Below are positions 50,902 to 59,466 of a DNA stretch of 64,000 nt, one piece after another. Position 1 is the stretch's first letter. Each line of letters begins with the position of its first letter. This stretch comes from AWTP1-13 sp963770295. Lineage in GTDB: Bacteria > Pseudomonadota > Alphaproteobacteria > Rhizobiales > Hyphomicrobiaceae. Under the pieces are notes generated by a model. It made no database searches, had not been told where the DNA came from, and saw nothing but the letters and a program-made list of their open reading frames with translations. The position numbers and the translations under genes were made by a program. The DNA is taken from positions 124,001-188,000 of the forward strand of contig CAVYPA010000015.1 in assembly GCA_963770295.1 (NCBI GenBank), read 5' to 3'.

Positions 50902-51282
50902 GTGGCCACGCGCCATTATTTAACGAATACGTTAATTGCAGGACATGTTAAATATGCGCGATACGCTGACCCCACGCGGCGCGCCATTCTGGCCCGGCTT
51001 GTGGAGGGCGAAGCTACCGTGAACGAGCTGGCCCAGCCGTTCGACATCAGCCTGCCGGCGGTGTCGCGCCACCTGAAGGTGCTGGAGCACGCCGGGCTGA
51101 TCTGGCGGGGTCGGGCGGCACAGTGGCGGCCCTGCAAGTTGGAAGTGAAGAACCTCGTGGCGATCGACGACTGGCTCGCCAGCTATCGGCGCTTCTGGGA
51201 GGAGAGCTTCGACAAGATGGTTACCTACCTCGATGACCTGCAGCACGGAGACGATGATGCGAGCCCAGAAAAAGATCGCTGA
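50902..51282 (+). CDS. ArsR-family regulator with damaged N-terminus
   Basis: The domain is clear from YADPTRRAILARLVEGEA, then FDISLPAVSRHLKVLEHAGL (recognition helix) and WRGRAAQWRPCKLEVKNL. The usual first helix, about nine residues between the start and ADPTRR, is missing. The ATG with the best ribosome site (50945, GCAGGA upstream) opens another frame (MLNMRDTL) that stops within 30 codons. A short deletion near 50955-50965 would explain both facts. Translation could begin at GTG 50902 or an earlier ATG (50746), but that places the probable operator inside the coding sequence. It overlaps the AHSA1 gene by 29 bases. The protein may be inactive or altered. Confidence 0.7.
   Translation: MATRHYLTNTLIAGHVKYARYADPTRRAILARLVEGEATVNELAQPFDISLPAVSRHLKVLEHAGLIWRGRAAQWRPCKLEVKNLVAIDDWLASYRRFWEESFDKMVTYLDDLQHGDDDASPEKDR
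50920..50935. promoter_or_regulatory. Candidate ArsR operator
   Basis: TTAACG-AATA-CGTTAA, a perfect 6-bp dyad, ten bases before the original arsR ATG at 50945. A further GTTAA half-site follows at 50948. Confidence 0.55.
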
Positions 51283-51733
51283 CAACGAACTCTTGATCGT
51301 CCGCACGTTCGATGCACCGCCCTCGCTCGTGTTCGCCCTGTGGTCGAGCGCGGAGCACCTGAAGCGCTGGATGGGTCCCAAGAATTATACCTGCCCCGAA
51401 GCGACGATCGATTTTCGTGTCGGTGGCGCTTATCGCGCCATGATCAAGTCGGCCGAGCATGGCGAAAGCTGGTTCAGCGGCGTCTACCGTGAAATCGTGC
51501 AGGACAAGCGCCTCGTCTTCACCTTTCGCTGGGACAACGAGGGGCCGTCCGCAGGACTCGAAACGCTGGTGACAATCACCTTCGAAGAGCGCGACGGGCG
51601 CACAGTTCAGACATTCCACCAGGCACCTTTCCGCAACGTCGAGCGGCGTGACAGCCATGTGGGTGGCTGGATCGAGGCCTTCGACAAGGAGCAAGCCTAC
51701 GCCAAGACCATCGCAAAGGAGCATCGAGCATGA
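51254..51733 (+). CDS. AHSA1/SRPBCC-family protein, operon with ArsR and GST
   Basis: A 159-residue protein from ATG 51254, overlapping the arsR gene by 29 bases. AHSA1 features: LLIVRTFDAPPSLVFALWSS, LKRWMGPKNYTCPEATIDFR then GGAYRAMIKS, GVYREIVQDKRLVFTFRW, and GGWIEAFDKEQAY at the end. The KRWxGP and GGxYRxxM blocks are typical of the ArsR-linked subgroup. Its stop overlaps the GST start as ATGA, so all three genes are translationally coupled. The ligand is unknown; the GST partner suggests handling of electrophilic or xenobiotic compounds. Confidence 0.88.
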   Translation: MMRAQKKIADNELLIVRTFDAPPSLVFALWSSAEHLKRWMGPKNYTCPEATIDFRVGGAYRAMIKSAEHGESWFSGVYREIVQDKRLVFTFRWDNEGPSAGLETLVTITFEERDGRTVQTFHQAPFRNVERRDSHVGGWIEAFDKEQAYAKTIAKEHRA

Positions 51734-52374
51734 TCACGATCACGGCCTTCCCTTGGGTTCCCTCGTTCGCGCGCGGCCAAGTTCGCGATTTGCGTGTGCG
51801 CTGGGCCCTCGAGGAAGCCGGCCTCCCCTACAAGACCAGACTTCTTGAACAAGGCGACGGGGACAAGCCGGAGTATCGCGCGCTGCAGCCCTTCGGGCAG
51901 GTGCCGATCTTCATGGAAGATGACTTTGTCCTATTCGAATCCGGTGCAATTGTGCTCCACATTGGCCAGCGCAGTGACGTGCTCTTGCCAACGAAGCCTG
52001 CGGCGCGGGCACGCGCCACGCAATGGCTAATCGCGGCCCTGAACTCGATTGAGCCGTTCGTCATGAACGTTGCGGCGATCGATGCCTTCTACGCCGATCA
52101 GGAGTGGGCAAAACTTCGCCGCCCCGGTGCGGAAGCCTTTTTACGGCATCGCCTGGCGTCCCTATCCAACGCGCTGGGCGACAAGCCTTACCTCGATGGC
52201 GAGCAATTCACCGCGGGGGATTTGATGATGGCAACCGTGCTGCGCATCCTCCGTCACACCGACCTCGTGACGAGCGATCACCGGCTTGCGCCCTATCTCG
52301 AGCGCTGCACCGCGCGAGCCGCATTCCGGCGGGCGCTGGCTGCGCAACTGGCGGATTTCCGGGAGGCGGCGTAG
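51730..52374 (+). CDS. Glutathione S-transferase family protein
   Basis: A 214-residue protein. The N-terminal thioredoxin-like domain has ITAFPWVPSFARGQVRDLRV, EEAGLPYKTRL, QPFGQVPIFMEDDFVLFESG with the cis-Pro (VP) and the ES glutathione-binding pair. The helical domain includes FLRHRLASLSNALGDKPYL, then DGEQFTAGDLMMATVL with the conserved N-capping Asp. A Trp-Val-Pro-Ser in the first loop marks the likely catalytic region. It is coupled by ATGA overlap to the AHSA1 gene. Family members conjugate glutathione to electrophiles; the substrate is unknown. Confidence 0.92.
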   Translation: MITITAFPWVPSFARGQVRDLRVRWALEEAGLPYKTRLLEQGDGDKPEYRALQPFGQVPIFMEDDFVLFESGAIVLHIGQRSDVLLPTKPAARARATQWLIAALNSIEPFVMNVAAIDAFYADQEWAKLRRPGAEAFLRHRLASLSNALGDKPYLDGEQFTAGDLMMATVLRILRHTDLVTSDHRLAPYLERCTARAAFRRALAAQLADFREAA

Positions 52375-52730
52375 CCTCAAGGCGAGGCCCCCACGCGTTG
52401 GGGCGCGAGCGCCCGTTCGCTTGTGCCAAGTCCGTCTCCCCAAAATGCTGGTCGGGATGATCCGCATCGTCCCGATCCATCGGGGACCGGCGTCGCCCTG
52501 CGGCGGTAGACTTGCCTCGAAAGTGGAGTTATGGAGGTTTCAGCCGCGCACCGAAGCTCGTTTGGCCGGCCTGTGCTTCGCAAAGACCAACGTGCGATGG
52601 ATGTTCGAAATACAGTGCCATCGCCCCGGACTGGCGCGGGGCCGAACGGCGCGCTCTTAAGGATAACTGCTCCAATGGTCGGGCAGGTCTCTCGATTGGC
52701 TTGTGGCCCTTGCAAAGACGACGTGAGCCG
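52375..52730. other. Gap without a recognisable gene
   Basis: About 355 bases. GCCCC and GGGGC at about 52386-52402 can pair just after the GST stop, without a T-run. No gene supported. Confidence 0.4.
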
Positions 52731-53294
52731 ATGAAGGAGGGTCGACGCCGACAAAGCGCTTCAGATTGCGTCTACGTTGCGCTCTTGCGCGCAGTAAACG
52801 TCGGCGGGACCGGCAAGCTGGCGATGTCCGACCTGAAGGCGATTTGCCGGGAGGCGGGGTTCTCACACGTCGAAACCTACATCGCCAGCGGCAATGTGGT
52901 CTTCCAGGCGAAAATGTCGGCAGAGGAAGTCAAAACCGCGCTCGAGGCGCGGCTCAGTCGCCACGCCGGGAAACCGGTCCGCGTGGCGGTTCGCAGCGTT
53001 GATGAGTTGGCCGCGATCGTCGAAGCCAACCCGTTCAAGAAGGAGTCGCCGAGCAAGACGGTCACCATCTTTCTCGATCATCCACCGCCGGGTGATGCCT
53101 TGATGCACGCCACGGGCCGGCAGCGCGAGGCGTTACAACTGGGTGAGCGCGAGATCTTTGTGCACTACGTCGATGGCATCGGCCGCTCCAAGCTGACCAT
53201 CCCTGCCGCGCGCACTGGTACGGGCCGCAACATGAATACGGTCGCCAAGCTTGCCGCCTTGGCGGCAAGGACGCGGGCGGCGGTGCGCGGCTAA
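52731..53294 (+). CDS. DUF1697-family protein
   Basis: A 187-residue protein from ATG 52731. Family blocks are clear: VYVALLRAVNVGGTGKLAMS, AGFSHVETYIASGNVVF, the helical region SRHAGKPVRVAVRSVDELAA then NPF, and the C-terminal SKLTIPAARTGTGRNMNTVA, the most diagnostic part (TxRNWNT in relatives, RNMNT here). DUF1697 proteins are cytoplasmic and of unknown function. No good ribosome site precedes the ATG; an AAGGAGG lies just inside the reading frame without a suitable start after it. Monocistronic. Confidence 0.85.
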   Translation: MKEGRRRQSASDCVYVALLRAVNVGGTGKLAMSDLKAICREAGFSHVETYIASGNVVFQAKMSAEEVKTALEARLSRHAGKPVRVAVRSVDELAAIVEANPFKKESPSKTVTIFLDHPPPGDALMHATGRQREALQLGEREIFVHYVDGIGRSKLTIPAARTGTGRNMNTVAKLAALAARTRAAVRG

Positions 53295-53469
53295 ACAGGG
53301 GTTCGCGGTGGCCGAGCCACGGTCACTATCGCTACCTTCCCCTGCACAAGGAACGACACGCCTAGCTGCGCTTTCGAGCTGGATATTGGCGCCAATGCCA
53401 GGCTGCAGGTGCAAGATCATAAATCGTGCTGACGCGAGCGCGACCGCACGGCAGGCACGAAATCCCTCT

Positions 53470-54258
53470 TCACGGGATAAGGTGTTGCCGCAGCGCTTCG
53501 GCGACGGCTTGCACTCGGTTGCGGACACCGAGCTTGGTTTGCGCCTTTTTGAGATGACTGCGAATGGTCTCCTCGCCAAGGCCGAGTTCTTCGGCAACCT
53601 CGCGGAGTTGCGCTCCCGTCGAGACCAGCCGCAAGACCGCCAATTCCCTAGGCGTTAAGTGACGGTGTGGCCGGACCATGTTCGGATCGGGCTCCACAAT
53701 TTGGTCGAGGCGTAGGGCCGCAAAGCTGACCGCGGCGCAAATCATCACCCGCATTGGTCGCGTCACAATGCTGGAGAGCTCCTTGCGGGACCAGAAAGAC
53801 ACCACCCACCGCCCACCGACTGGGCAGGTCAGTCCGTCGCGCATTCCATGCTTGAAGGCCAAGTCGTAGGACCATTTGTCAATGCCAATCGGTTGAAACA
53901 TGCGCCTCACTTCAGTCCATGTATGGATCGCTATGCTGGTCGCCGCCAAGAACAACAGCGGTTGGAATCTGCCTCGGGCGAGTGCGCTGTAGTCTTCCCA
54001 CCACCCGTCGGGAACACTTTTGTGAAGAAAGGCCGACTTTCCAAGCTGCACGGCCCCCCAATCGCCAGACTTCAGGGGGAACCGTGCTGCTCCCATGACC
54101 TGCAGCGGCAGGTGCCGTGTCGTGACGGCGTGCAGGTCATTCAGCACTTGCTCGGGGGAGGGTAACTCTTCGACCCGATCGGCGTAGGCAATGAGTTGGG
54201 TGGGCAGGTCGCCGAGGTCCGCTTGTCGACCCGGATTGAGCAATTTCAGGTCGGGCAT
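53470..54258 (-). CDS. LuxR-family regulator with autoinducer-binding-like domain (solo)
   Basis: A 262-residue protein from ATG 54258 with GGGGAAA upstream; the longer frame adds non-homologous sequence. Residues 1-180 resemble the PF03472 autoinducer-binding fold (FLAATSIAIHTWTEVRRMFQ, DLAFKHGMRDGLTCPVGGRW with the DG.P pattern, VSFWSRKELSSI). The HTH occupies the end: LTPRELAVLRLVSTGAQLRE, then LGLGEETIRSHLKKAQTKLG. No LuxI synthase is nearby, so it is a LuxR solo that may sense signals from the plant or neighbours. In the HTH, AQLREVAEEL replaces the common KT..IA..L. Confidence 0.85.
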   Translation of the reverse strand: MPDLKLLNPGRQADLGDLPTQLIAYADRVEELPSPEQVLNDLHAVTTRHLPLQVMGAARFPLKSGDWGAVQLGKSAFLHKSVPDGWWEDYSALARGRFQPLLFLAATSIAIHTWTEVRRMFQPIGIDKWSYDLAFKHGMRDGLTCPVGGRWVVSFWSRKELSSIVTRPMRVMICAAVSFAALRLDQIVEPDPNMVRPHRHLTPRELAVLRLVSTGAQLREVAEELGLGEETIRSHLKKAQTKLGVRNRVQAVAEALRQHLIP

Positions 54259-54831
54259 CAAATTTCCCCAAAGTCGTTGCTGGAGGCAGTACGCATTAGC
54301 GTCAATGGCGCAACCATCCGGGGAACTACCCAATTGTGCGAGGCAGTTGCCGCACAACCGACCTCGGCGCGCTATGTAATTTTGCGGCCACAGCATGGCT
54401 AGATTTTATTTTCTGGTTACGGGCTGAGGGATCCGGCTAGGACAACCGGCACACGGTCTTCGGCAAAGTCACCTGGGAACGTGTGTCGTATTGAAACTCT
54501 GTCGCTGCACAGGTTCCGTTTGACCTCACCATCAGGCTCGAGCGATCCGAGGTATTTGCCCAAACCGTCAGCAGTCGTCGCGTAATCGATCCTATAAAAT
54601 GAGCGCCGCCGGCTCGGACGATCTCTCGACCCCTGGATTTAGCGAACGGCAAAGTGCATTCGGCGTTTAGCCCTTCGCTCCGGGTGGGTGCCGGCATCGT
54701 GCTTGCGTCGTGGATTTGCCCCCTGACCCTGGTTCCCGCTGACCGGTGTCGCAATTCCAGCTACTGTGCTCGCGATCCCGTCGAGTGCCAGGCGGCCATG
54801 CCTGCCGGGTTACCGTGGACACCAGGTTGTC
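54259..54831. other. Gap with one doubtful frame
   Basis: A minus-strand frame (54437-54754, 105 codons) ends with SLMVRSNGTCAATEFQYDTR and PKTVCRLS, which look like part of a secreted two-cysteine protein, but its first 55 residues do not and there is no signal peptide in frame. Possibly a 5'-damaged gene. Confidence 0.3.
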
Positions 54832-55647
54832 ATGTCAGACCTCGATCTCAGGGCATATTTTGCCCGTATCGGTTATTCGGACGCGCCGACCCCGACGCTT
54901 GAGACCTTACAGGTTCTGCATTGGCTGCATCCGGCCGCGATCACATTCGAAAACCTCGATCCACTGATGAAGCGGCCCGTGCGCTTGCACGTGGACGCGC
55001 TTATGACCAAGCTCGTAGCGCAACGGCGCGGTGGCTACTGCTATGAGCAGAACACCCTTTTTGCGGCCGTCCTGCGGAGCCTTGACTATCGCGTTGTGAC
55101 GCTGGCGGCACGCGTGCAATGGCGTGCGCCGAAGGCTGTGGTGCGCCCGCGTAGCCATATGCTGCTTCGGGTCGAACTGCCACACGGATCCTACATCACC
55201 GACGTGGGCTTTGGTCTTTTGACCTTAACCGCGCCGTTGCAGCTTCGGCCCGACCTCGAGCAACCAACGCCCCACGGGCTGCATCGCTTGGTATGCGTTG
55301 GAGATGAATTCCAATTGCAGGTAAGACTGACGGACCATTGGGCGCCCATCTATCAGTTCTCACTTCAGGAACAAGTGTCCGCGGATTGGGAGGTGCAGAA
55401 CTGGTACACCTCCACCCATCCCGACTCGACCTTCACCAACAACCTCATGGCGGCGCGCCCCGTTGGTGACCTCAGGTACGCGCTTTTGAATGACAGGCTA
55501 AGCATCCATCATCCCGATGGGACAGTTGAGCGGCGCACCGCCCGCGGCGTGCCTGAGCTCACGTTGTTCTTGCATCGGTTTTTCGACATTCGCCTCCCCT
55601 GTGGATCGGACGAACTGTTGCGGCGATTGACGAAGGAGGAAGCGTAG
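54832..55647 (+). CDS. nat: Arylamine N-acetyltransferase
   Basis: A 271-residue protein from ATG 54832. The catalytic triad is complete: Cys70 in RRGGYCYEQN, His109 in RPRSHMLL, Asp124 in YITDVGFG. The opening LRAYFARIGYSDAPTPTLET then LQVLHWLHPAAITFENL is the standard NAT start, and WYTSTHPDSTFTNNLMAARP is the third-domain lid. NATs transfer acetyl from acetyl-CoA to arylamines and hydrazines, detoxifying anilines. Length matches the family (270-280). It precedes a GNAT gene by 135 bases on the same strand. Intact. Confidence 0.93.
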   Translation: MSDLDLRAYFARIGYSDAPTPTLETLQVLHWLHPAAITFENLDPLMKRPVRLHVDALMTKLVAQRRGGYCYEQNTLFAAVLRSLDYRVVTLAARVQWRAPKAVVRPRSHMLLRVELPHGSYITDVGFGLLTLTAPLQLRPDLEQPTPHGLHRLVCVGDEFQLQVRLTDHWAPIYQFSLQEQVSADWEVQNWYTSTHPDSTFTNNLMAARPVGDLRYALLNDRLSIHHPDGTVERRTARGVPELTLFLHRFFDIRLPCGSDELLRRLTKEEA

Positions 55648-55782
55648 CCTGGCTAAGTCCCTGTCCCCACGGCGTCTCACCCCATGTATACCTGTGGCGC
55701 AGGCGCAAGCTCATGAAAGCCGTGGCGATTAGGCTTGCTCGAGCCGGACCTCACGTCTTTGAGCTTATGGACCAGTTTTAAC

Positions 55783-56250
55783 ATGCACGTGCGCGATGCC
55801 TGTGAGCAGGACGCTGAGATTTGCTGCTCGGTTGTTCGCCGCTCGATCATCGAACTCTGCATCCTTGATCATCAAGGCGACGCTGCGAGCCTGGAGCTCT
55901 GGCTCGCCAACAAGACCGCCGCGAATCTGCGGCGCTGGGTTCGCGAGCATCATGTGCTCGTAGCGGTGGATGGGACCGCAATCGCCGGGGTCGCCGCCAT
56001 GACCTCATTGGGTGAGATTATTCTCAACTACGTCTCGCCCGACGCACGCTTGCGCGGTGTGAGCAAGGCGCTCCTACGAGGGCTCGAAGCACGCGCGGCA
56101 AATCTGGGTATGCCGCTGCTCAAACTGCAAAGCACGGCAACAGCGCTGCGCTTTTATAAGGCTGCGGGCTACACGGCATGTGGCGCACCAACAAAGGGCT
56201 TCGGCTTGACCATGGGGCAGCCGATGCAGAAGACACTCCTTACCCCTTAG
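55783..56250 (+). CDS. GNAT-family N-acetyltransferase
   Basis: A 155-residue protein from ATG 55783 (MHVRDACEQDAEICCSVVRR). GNAT elements: VREHHVLVAVDGTAIAGVAA as the second and third strands, LNYVSPDARLRGVSKALLRG as the acetyl-CoA loop, where ARLRGV replaces the common QRxGxGxA form, and LQSTATALRFYKAAGYTACG at the end. The pattern I-D-H-x-D in ELCILDHQGD is shared with a Bradyrhizobium group of unknown substrate. It is downstream of nat on the same strand but the spacing does not prove an operon. Confidence 0.85.
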   Translation: MHVRDACEQDAEICCSVVRRSIIELCILDHQGDAASLELWLANKTAANLRRWVREHHVLVAVDGTAIAGVAAMTSLGEIILNYVSPDARLRGVSKALLRGLEARAANLGMPLLKLQSTATALRFYKAAGYTACGAPTKGFGLTMGQPMQKTLLTP

Positions 56251-56328
56251 CCCTTTGAAAATGCCTGAACAAACCTACGCAGTCCTTGAAGGACTTGTGC
56301 AGATGGCACAGAGCCCGGCACTCCGAAT

Positions 56329-56526
56329 TTAGTTGTCCGGCAGCACAATGTCTCCGTTCGGCAGCACAATGTGTCTGTCCGGCAGCACAACGTCTCCGGT
56401 GGAGCTGTCCTGGCAGAGCCTTCCTACGAGGACATATCCAGCGGGGCACTGCGGGTCGTTCGATTGCGCCGCGGCAGGTACTGACAAGAGGCCGACAGTC
56501 AAGATCGTGAGCGCGAGTTTGCGCAT
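56329..56526 (-). CDS. Small secreted protein with a VLP-repeat tail
   Basis: A 65-residue protein from ATG 56526 with GGAG upstream. Residues 1-21 are a clear signal peptide (MRKLALTILTVGLLSVPAAA). The mature part has a cysteine pair in PQCPAGYVLVGRLCQDSSTG and ends in three heptad-like units: DVVLPDR, HIVLPNG, DIVLPDN. The DNA encodes these as three 21-base near-repeats. Relatives with CPAGYVLVGxLCQ occur in Bradyrhizobium; function unknown. The tail length may vary between strains because of the tandem repeat. Confidence 0.65.
   Translation of the reverse strand: MRKLALTILTVGLLSVPAAAQSNDPQCPAGYVLVGRLCQDSSTGDVVLPDRHIVLPNGDIVLPDN
56335..56397. repeat. Three tandem 21-bp repeats inside the small secreted protein gene
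   Basis: Units at 56335-56355, 56356-56376 and 56377-56397, each built on GTCCGGCAGCACAATGTCTC with two to four differences. Being a multiple of three, copy changes would keep the frame. Confidence 0.85.
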
Positions 56527-56971
56527 TCTTGCTCTCCACTTAGAGAGAAAAATCGAGTGCCACAGGTATGTAGGGCGGCGGTCCAAGCGGGCCCAGAGCT
56601 CTAAGGCTTTGCCCCACGCTTTCTAGGGTATCGCACGGAGATCCCTGGCGAAGGGTAGCGGACGGACCCACCTCGATACGGTGTCGCTGATGACGGCGCG
56701 GAGATCGCGACCAGGGTTTGATCAGCGATCAGAAAACCCGCTTGTGAGCTCGCTGTGCCGGCGTGCTGCGTGCTGCGCGGCGAAGGCACAACGAGCAAGG
56801 CGATGAACGATCAACCGTCCTGGCGAGATCTGGAGCGCGTTCTTCCGCTTGAAGCGGCCCAAGACCTAACGTCGCTCAGTCGAGACACGCTGCCGATCGG
56901 TTGCTCTCATGCATGTACCGCGTGAGCGATCTACAACCCTTGGCGGATGCCCCTTGCGTCCAATCGTCCAG
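56527..56971. other. Gap without a recognisable gene
   Basis: About 445 bases between two minus-strand genes; no domain-bearing frame seen. Confidence 0.4.
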
Positions 56972-57385
56972 TCAAACCCGTCGCTTCGCCTCAACGTGGC
57001 GAGCAAAGTTGTTGAGAATAGCCTGCCACCCGTCACGTTGCTGCTCGATAGAATGAGTTTGCTCACTATCGAAGGTGACCCGGACTTTGACGCCAATTGG
57101 GGTAGGCGCGAACTCGACCTGGGCTGCGCGATCGCCGAAGGTGTATTCAATTCGCTTGTACTCGACGAGGTTGGTATAGGTCCCGGCGAAATCAAAGCCC
57201 ACGCTGCCATCTTTTGCCTCCATGCGTGAGGAGAATGCGCCGCCGACGCGCAGGTCGACCGTGGCAGCGGTCGTGTGCCAGTCATTGGACGCAGCATTCC
57301 ATTGTTTGATGTCCGCGGGTGTCGTATAGGCGCGCCAAACCTCCTCGATGGGGGCCGCGACGGTTGTTTCAACGGTAATCTTCAT
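56972..57385 (-). CDS. AHSA1/SRPBCC-family protein (third in window)
   Basis: A 137-residue protein from ATG 57385. Family blocks: MKITVETTVAAPIEEVWRAY, TTPADIKQWNAASNDWHTTA, DLRVGGAFSSRMEAKDGSVG then FDFAGTYTNLV, and VRVTFDSEQTHSIEQQRDGW then AILNNFARHVE. The IKQWN...DW..TAATVDLRVGG pattern is that of a well-populated rhizobial SRPBCC group. Unlike the other two copies it has no ArsR gene beside it. Ligand unknown. Intact. Confidence 0.88.
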   Translation of the reverse strand: MKITVETTVAAPIEEVWRAYTTPADIKQWNAASNDWHTTAATVDLRVGGAFSSRMEAKDGSVGFDFAGTYTNLVEYKRIEYTFGDRAAQVEFAPTPIGVKVRVTFDSEQTHSIEQQRDGWQAILNNFARHVEAKRRV

Positions 57386-57637
57386 CGTGTGCCTCTTAGA
57401 TGATGTGCTTCCACTCGGGCAACGGGATCCCGTGACCCCCGATGCCATGGACTAAGGACGATCAAGCAAGGCCGGTCCCGACATGCATGTGCGGTGACGT
57501 CGACAAATTAATTTGTTGCCGTCATGGCAAGGCCCTCTGTCGGTGCTTGCACCCCTAGGCTTGATCCGAGACAAGGCGGACATTTGCAGATCGGCCGGGT
57601 TGGATGCCTGGCTGCGCGATCAAAGGCATTGCGGACC

Positions 57638-58138
57638 ATGAAGCTGCACGTGAAGCGCCTGGACAGGGAGGGAAGATACGAGACGCTCGTCGTTCGTGGT
57701 GACGGCGTCAGATTCCACGTGCAGGGGGTCGCGCACACGTTTGCGATTCCCCACGACCTTGCGCACTACCTGGTTGAGAAATCTCTAAAGATCGAGCACG
57801 GGTTTTGGGGCCTGATCGGGCGTGGAGCCGTGTTCCCAACGATGAGGTACTTGGATGGGCGACGCAAACCGAAGGCCGCTGAGCGATCTCGCCAGCTAAT
57901 GAAGACGCACGCGCGCGACCTTGTGGAAGCTGAGGTGATGGTACGAATCATCAATGACACCTTTGAGCAGGGGCGTCGTGATATGCCCCTTACGATTGCG
58001 CGACGGGTTACAGAACGACTACCCGATTGGGGCAAGATCGATCGCCAAACGATTATGGCAATCCACACGAACTATAAGAAACTCAAATCCGACTGGGTCC
58101 ACCTCCCACCGCAGGCGGTCCTCACCCAAGACTGGTGA
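57638..58138 (+). CDS. Conserved hypothetical protein with a PHDLAHYLVE motif
   Basis: A 166-residue protein from ATG 57638; the frame is open 38 codons further upstream but conserved sequence begins near MKLHVKRLDREGRYETLVVR. The blocks AIPHDLAHYLVEKSLKIEHG and FWGLIGRGAVFPTMR are typical of a family of unknown function found in Actinobacteria and rhizobia, where PHD(L/A)xHxxVE is invariant. The His and Asp/Glu residues could bind metal. The C-terminal part is helical and charged (HARDLVEAEVMVRIINDTFE). It is followed 65 bases later by a GNAT gene on the same strand. Confidence 0.65.
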   Translation: MKLHVKRLDREGRYETLVVRGDGVRFHVQGVAHTFAIPHDLAHYLVEKSLKIEHGFWGLIGRGAVFPTMRYLDGRRKPKAAERSRQLMKTHARDLVEAEVMVRIINDTFEQGRRDMPLTIARRVTERLPDWGKIDRQTIMAIHTNYKKLKSDWVHLPPQAVLTQDW

Positions 58139-58203
58139 GTGAGCTCGCCTGCAGAGGGTGGGCCCAACGTCCGGCGCAACCGATCGTGCCCAAGAGGACA
58201 TAG

Positions 58204-58686
58204 ATGACGGTTTACCAGCGGCGTATTGCTCGTCTACCGATTGGCTTTGAGGTGTTGAGCGCCGATGCCGAAGCCAATGGCTATCGCCACATGCGCCGCT
58301 TGGCGGCGGAGTTCGAAACGACCCCGGAGATGTTCCATGCGGTCCTCGCGGCCTTCATCGATGGCGCTTTGGCTGGCATCGGCGCCATTACCGACGAACC
58401 GCAGCCGACATCCGAGCCAGCTTGGCGCATGCGCAGGCTTTACGTGCACCGCGGATTGAGAAGGCGCGGCGTCGCGCGAGCCATCGTCGCCGCACTGCTG
58501 GAGGACGCAGCCAACGACGTTCGGATGGTGACGGCGCATGCGGGCAACGACAGCGCGGCACGGTTCTGGGAAGCGATCGGATTTCAACAAGCGACCGGTA
58601 AAGCCTGGACCCACCAAACGTGGGTATGTCCTGCAAGGGCAGCTAACGCTTCCAAACCACCATTCCCCGCGGCGCACAAACGTTGA
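58204..58686 (+). CDS. GNAT-family N-acetyltransferase
   Basis: A 160-residue protein with AGGA before the ATG. It has ALAGIGAITDEPQPTSEPAW as the central strands, MRRLYVHRGLRRRGVARAIV with the acetyl-CoA loop RGLRRRGVA, and VTAHAGNDSAARFWEAIGFQ as the C-terminal unit. The acceptor is unknown. The last 20 residues (ARAANASKPPFPAAHKR) are probably disordered. Third GNAT of the window; all three differ too much to be recent duplicates. Confidence 0.88.
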   Translation: MTVYQRRIARLPIGFEVLSADAEANGYRHMRRLAAEFETTPEMFHAVLAAFIDGALAGIGAITDEPQPTSEPAWRMRRLYVHRGLRRRGVARAIVAALLEDAANDVRMVTAHAGNDSAARFWEAIGFQQATGKAWTHQTWVCPARAANASKPPFPAAHKR

Positions 58687-58963
58687 TGCGCAGTTGTCAT
58701 GACGGCGTTGTGCCGACGCCAGGGTACCTAACAAAAGGTCCGATTTCCCCTGTCTCGAAACCCACTAACCTTTCTGACGCGCTTGTTGGCCGCATCACGC
58801 GCGTCGCGCTGAAGCAGGTGTGGTCAGATGCGAGGGGGGACGCTCGAACTTAGCGGTCGTGTGTCCTGGTTCACCTTCAAGCGGCTAGCTCGCAGGCGGG
58901 AGGTCGCCCTTGTCTCTCACCGATTGAGGCTCACTGACAATCTCGTTGGCAGGAGGCGGAGCG

Positions 58964-59353
58964 ATGAGCCGGTCCAATTCAGCAGTCATTCGCAAGGCCT
59001 ACGAGGACTTTGCGCGTGGGGACATTCCGGCGGTGTTTGCGGTGTTCGATGCGTTCATCACCTGGCATGTTCCGGGTCATAGCCCGCTGGCAGGGGATTT
59101 TCGCGGACACGATCAGGTCGCTGGCTTCTTCCAGCGCACGATGGAACTTTCCAGAGGTGCCTTCAGCATCGACGTCCACAACGTTCTGGCTAAGGGCGAC
59201 CTCGTCATTGTACTGGTAACCGTCAACGCACAACGAAACGGGGTTTCGGCAGCATTTCCCGAAGTGCACGTCTGGAGAATGAAGGACGGCAGGGCAATCG
59301 AGTTTTGCGAATATCAAGGTGACGAGGAGCGGGAGAATCGGTTCTGGTCGTAA
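58964..59353 (+). CDS. SnoaL-like (NTF2-fold) protein
   Basis: A 129-residue protein from ATG 58964 with AGGAGG upstream. The NTF2-like fold is shown by VIRKAYEDFARGDIPAVFAV then FDAFITWHVPGHSPLAGDFR, GHDQVAGFFQRTMELSRGAF, DLVIVLVTVNAQRNG and VHVWRMKDGRAIEFCEYQGD. The WHVPGxxPLAGxxxG block is the ketosteroid-isomerase-like/SnoaL-4 signature. Such proteins are small-molecule isomerases or hydrolases, or binding proteins of unknown role. It stands just before an SRPBCC remnant. Confidence 0.88.
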   Translation: MSRSNSAVIRKAYEDFARGDIPAVFAVFDAFITWHVPGHSPLAGDFRGHDQVAGFFQRTMELSRGAFSIDVHNVLAKGDLVIVLVTVNAQRNGVSAAFPEVHVWRMKDGRAIEFCEYQGDEERENRFWS

Positions 59354-59466
59354 CCGATGTCGGTCGGTTGCACCGGCCGTTTGTGGCGTACACGCAGTTG
59401 AATTTGGAGATGCCACGACGACGCAATGGGCCTGGGGGGACCACATGGCGCCAATAGGGGATGTAG

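Noticed and set aside
52385..52402. Hairpin after the GST gene as a terminator
   Set aside because: Five G-C pairs but a long loop and no T-run; mentioned only in the gap note.
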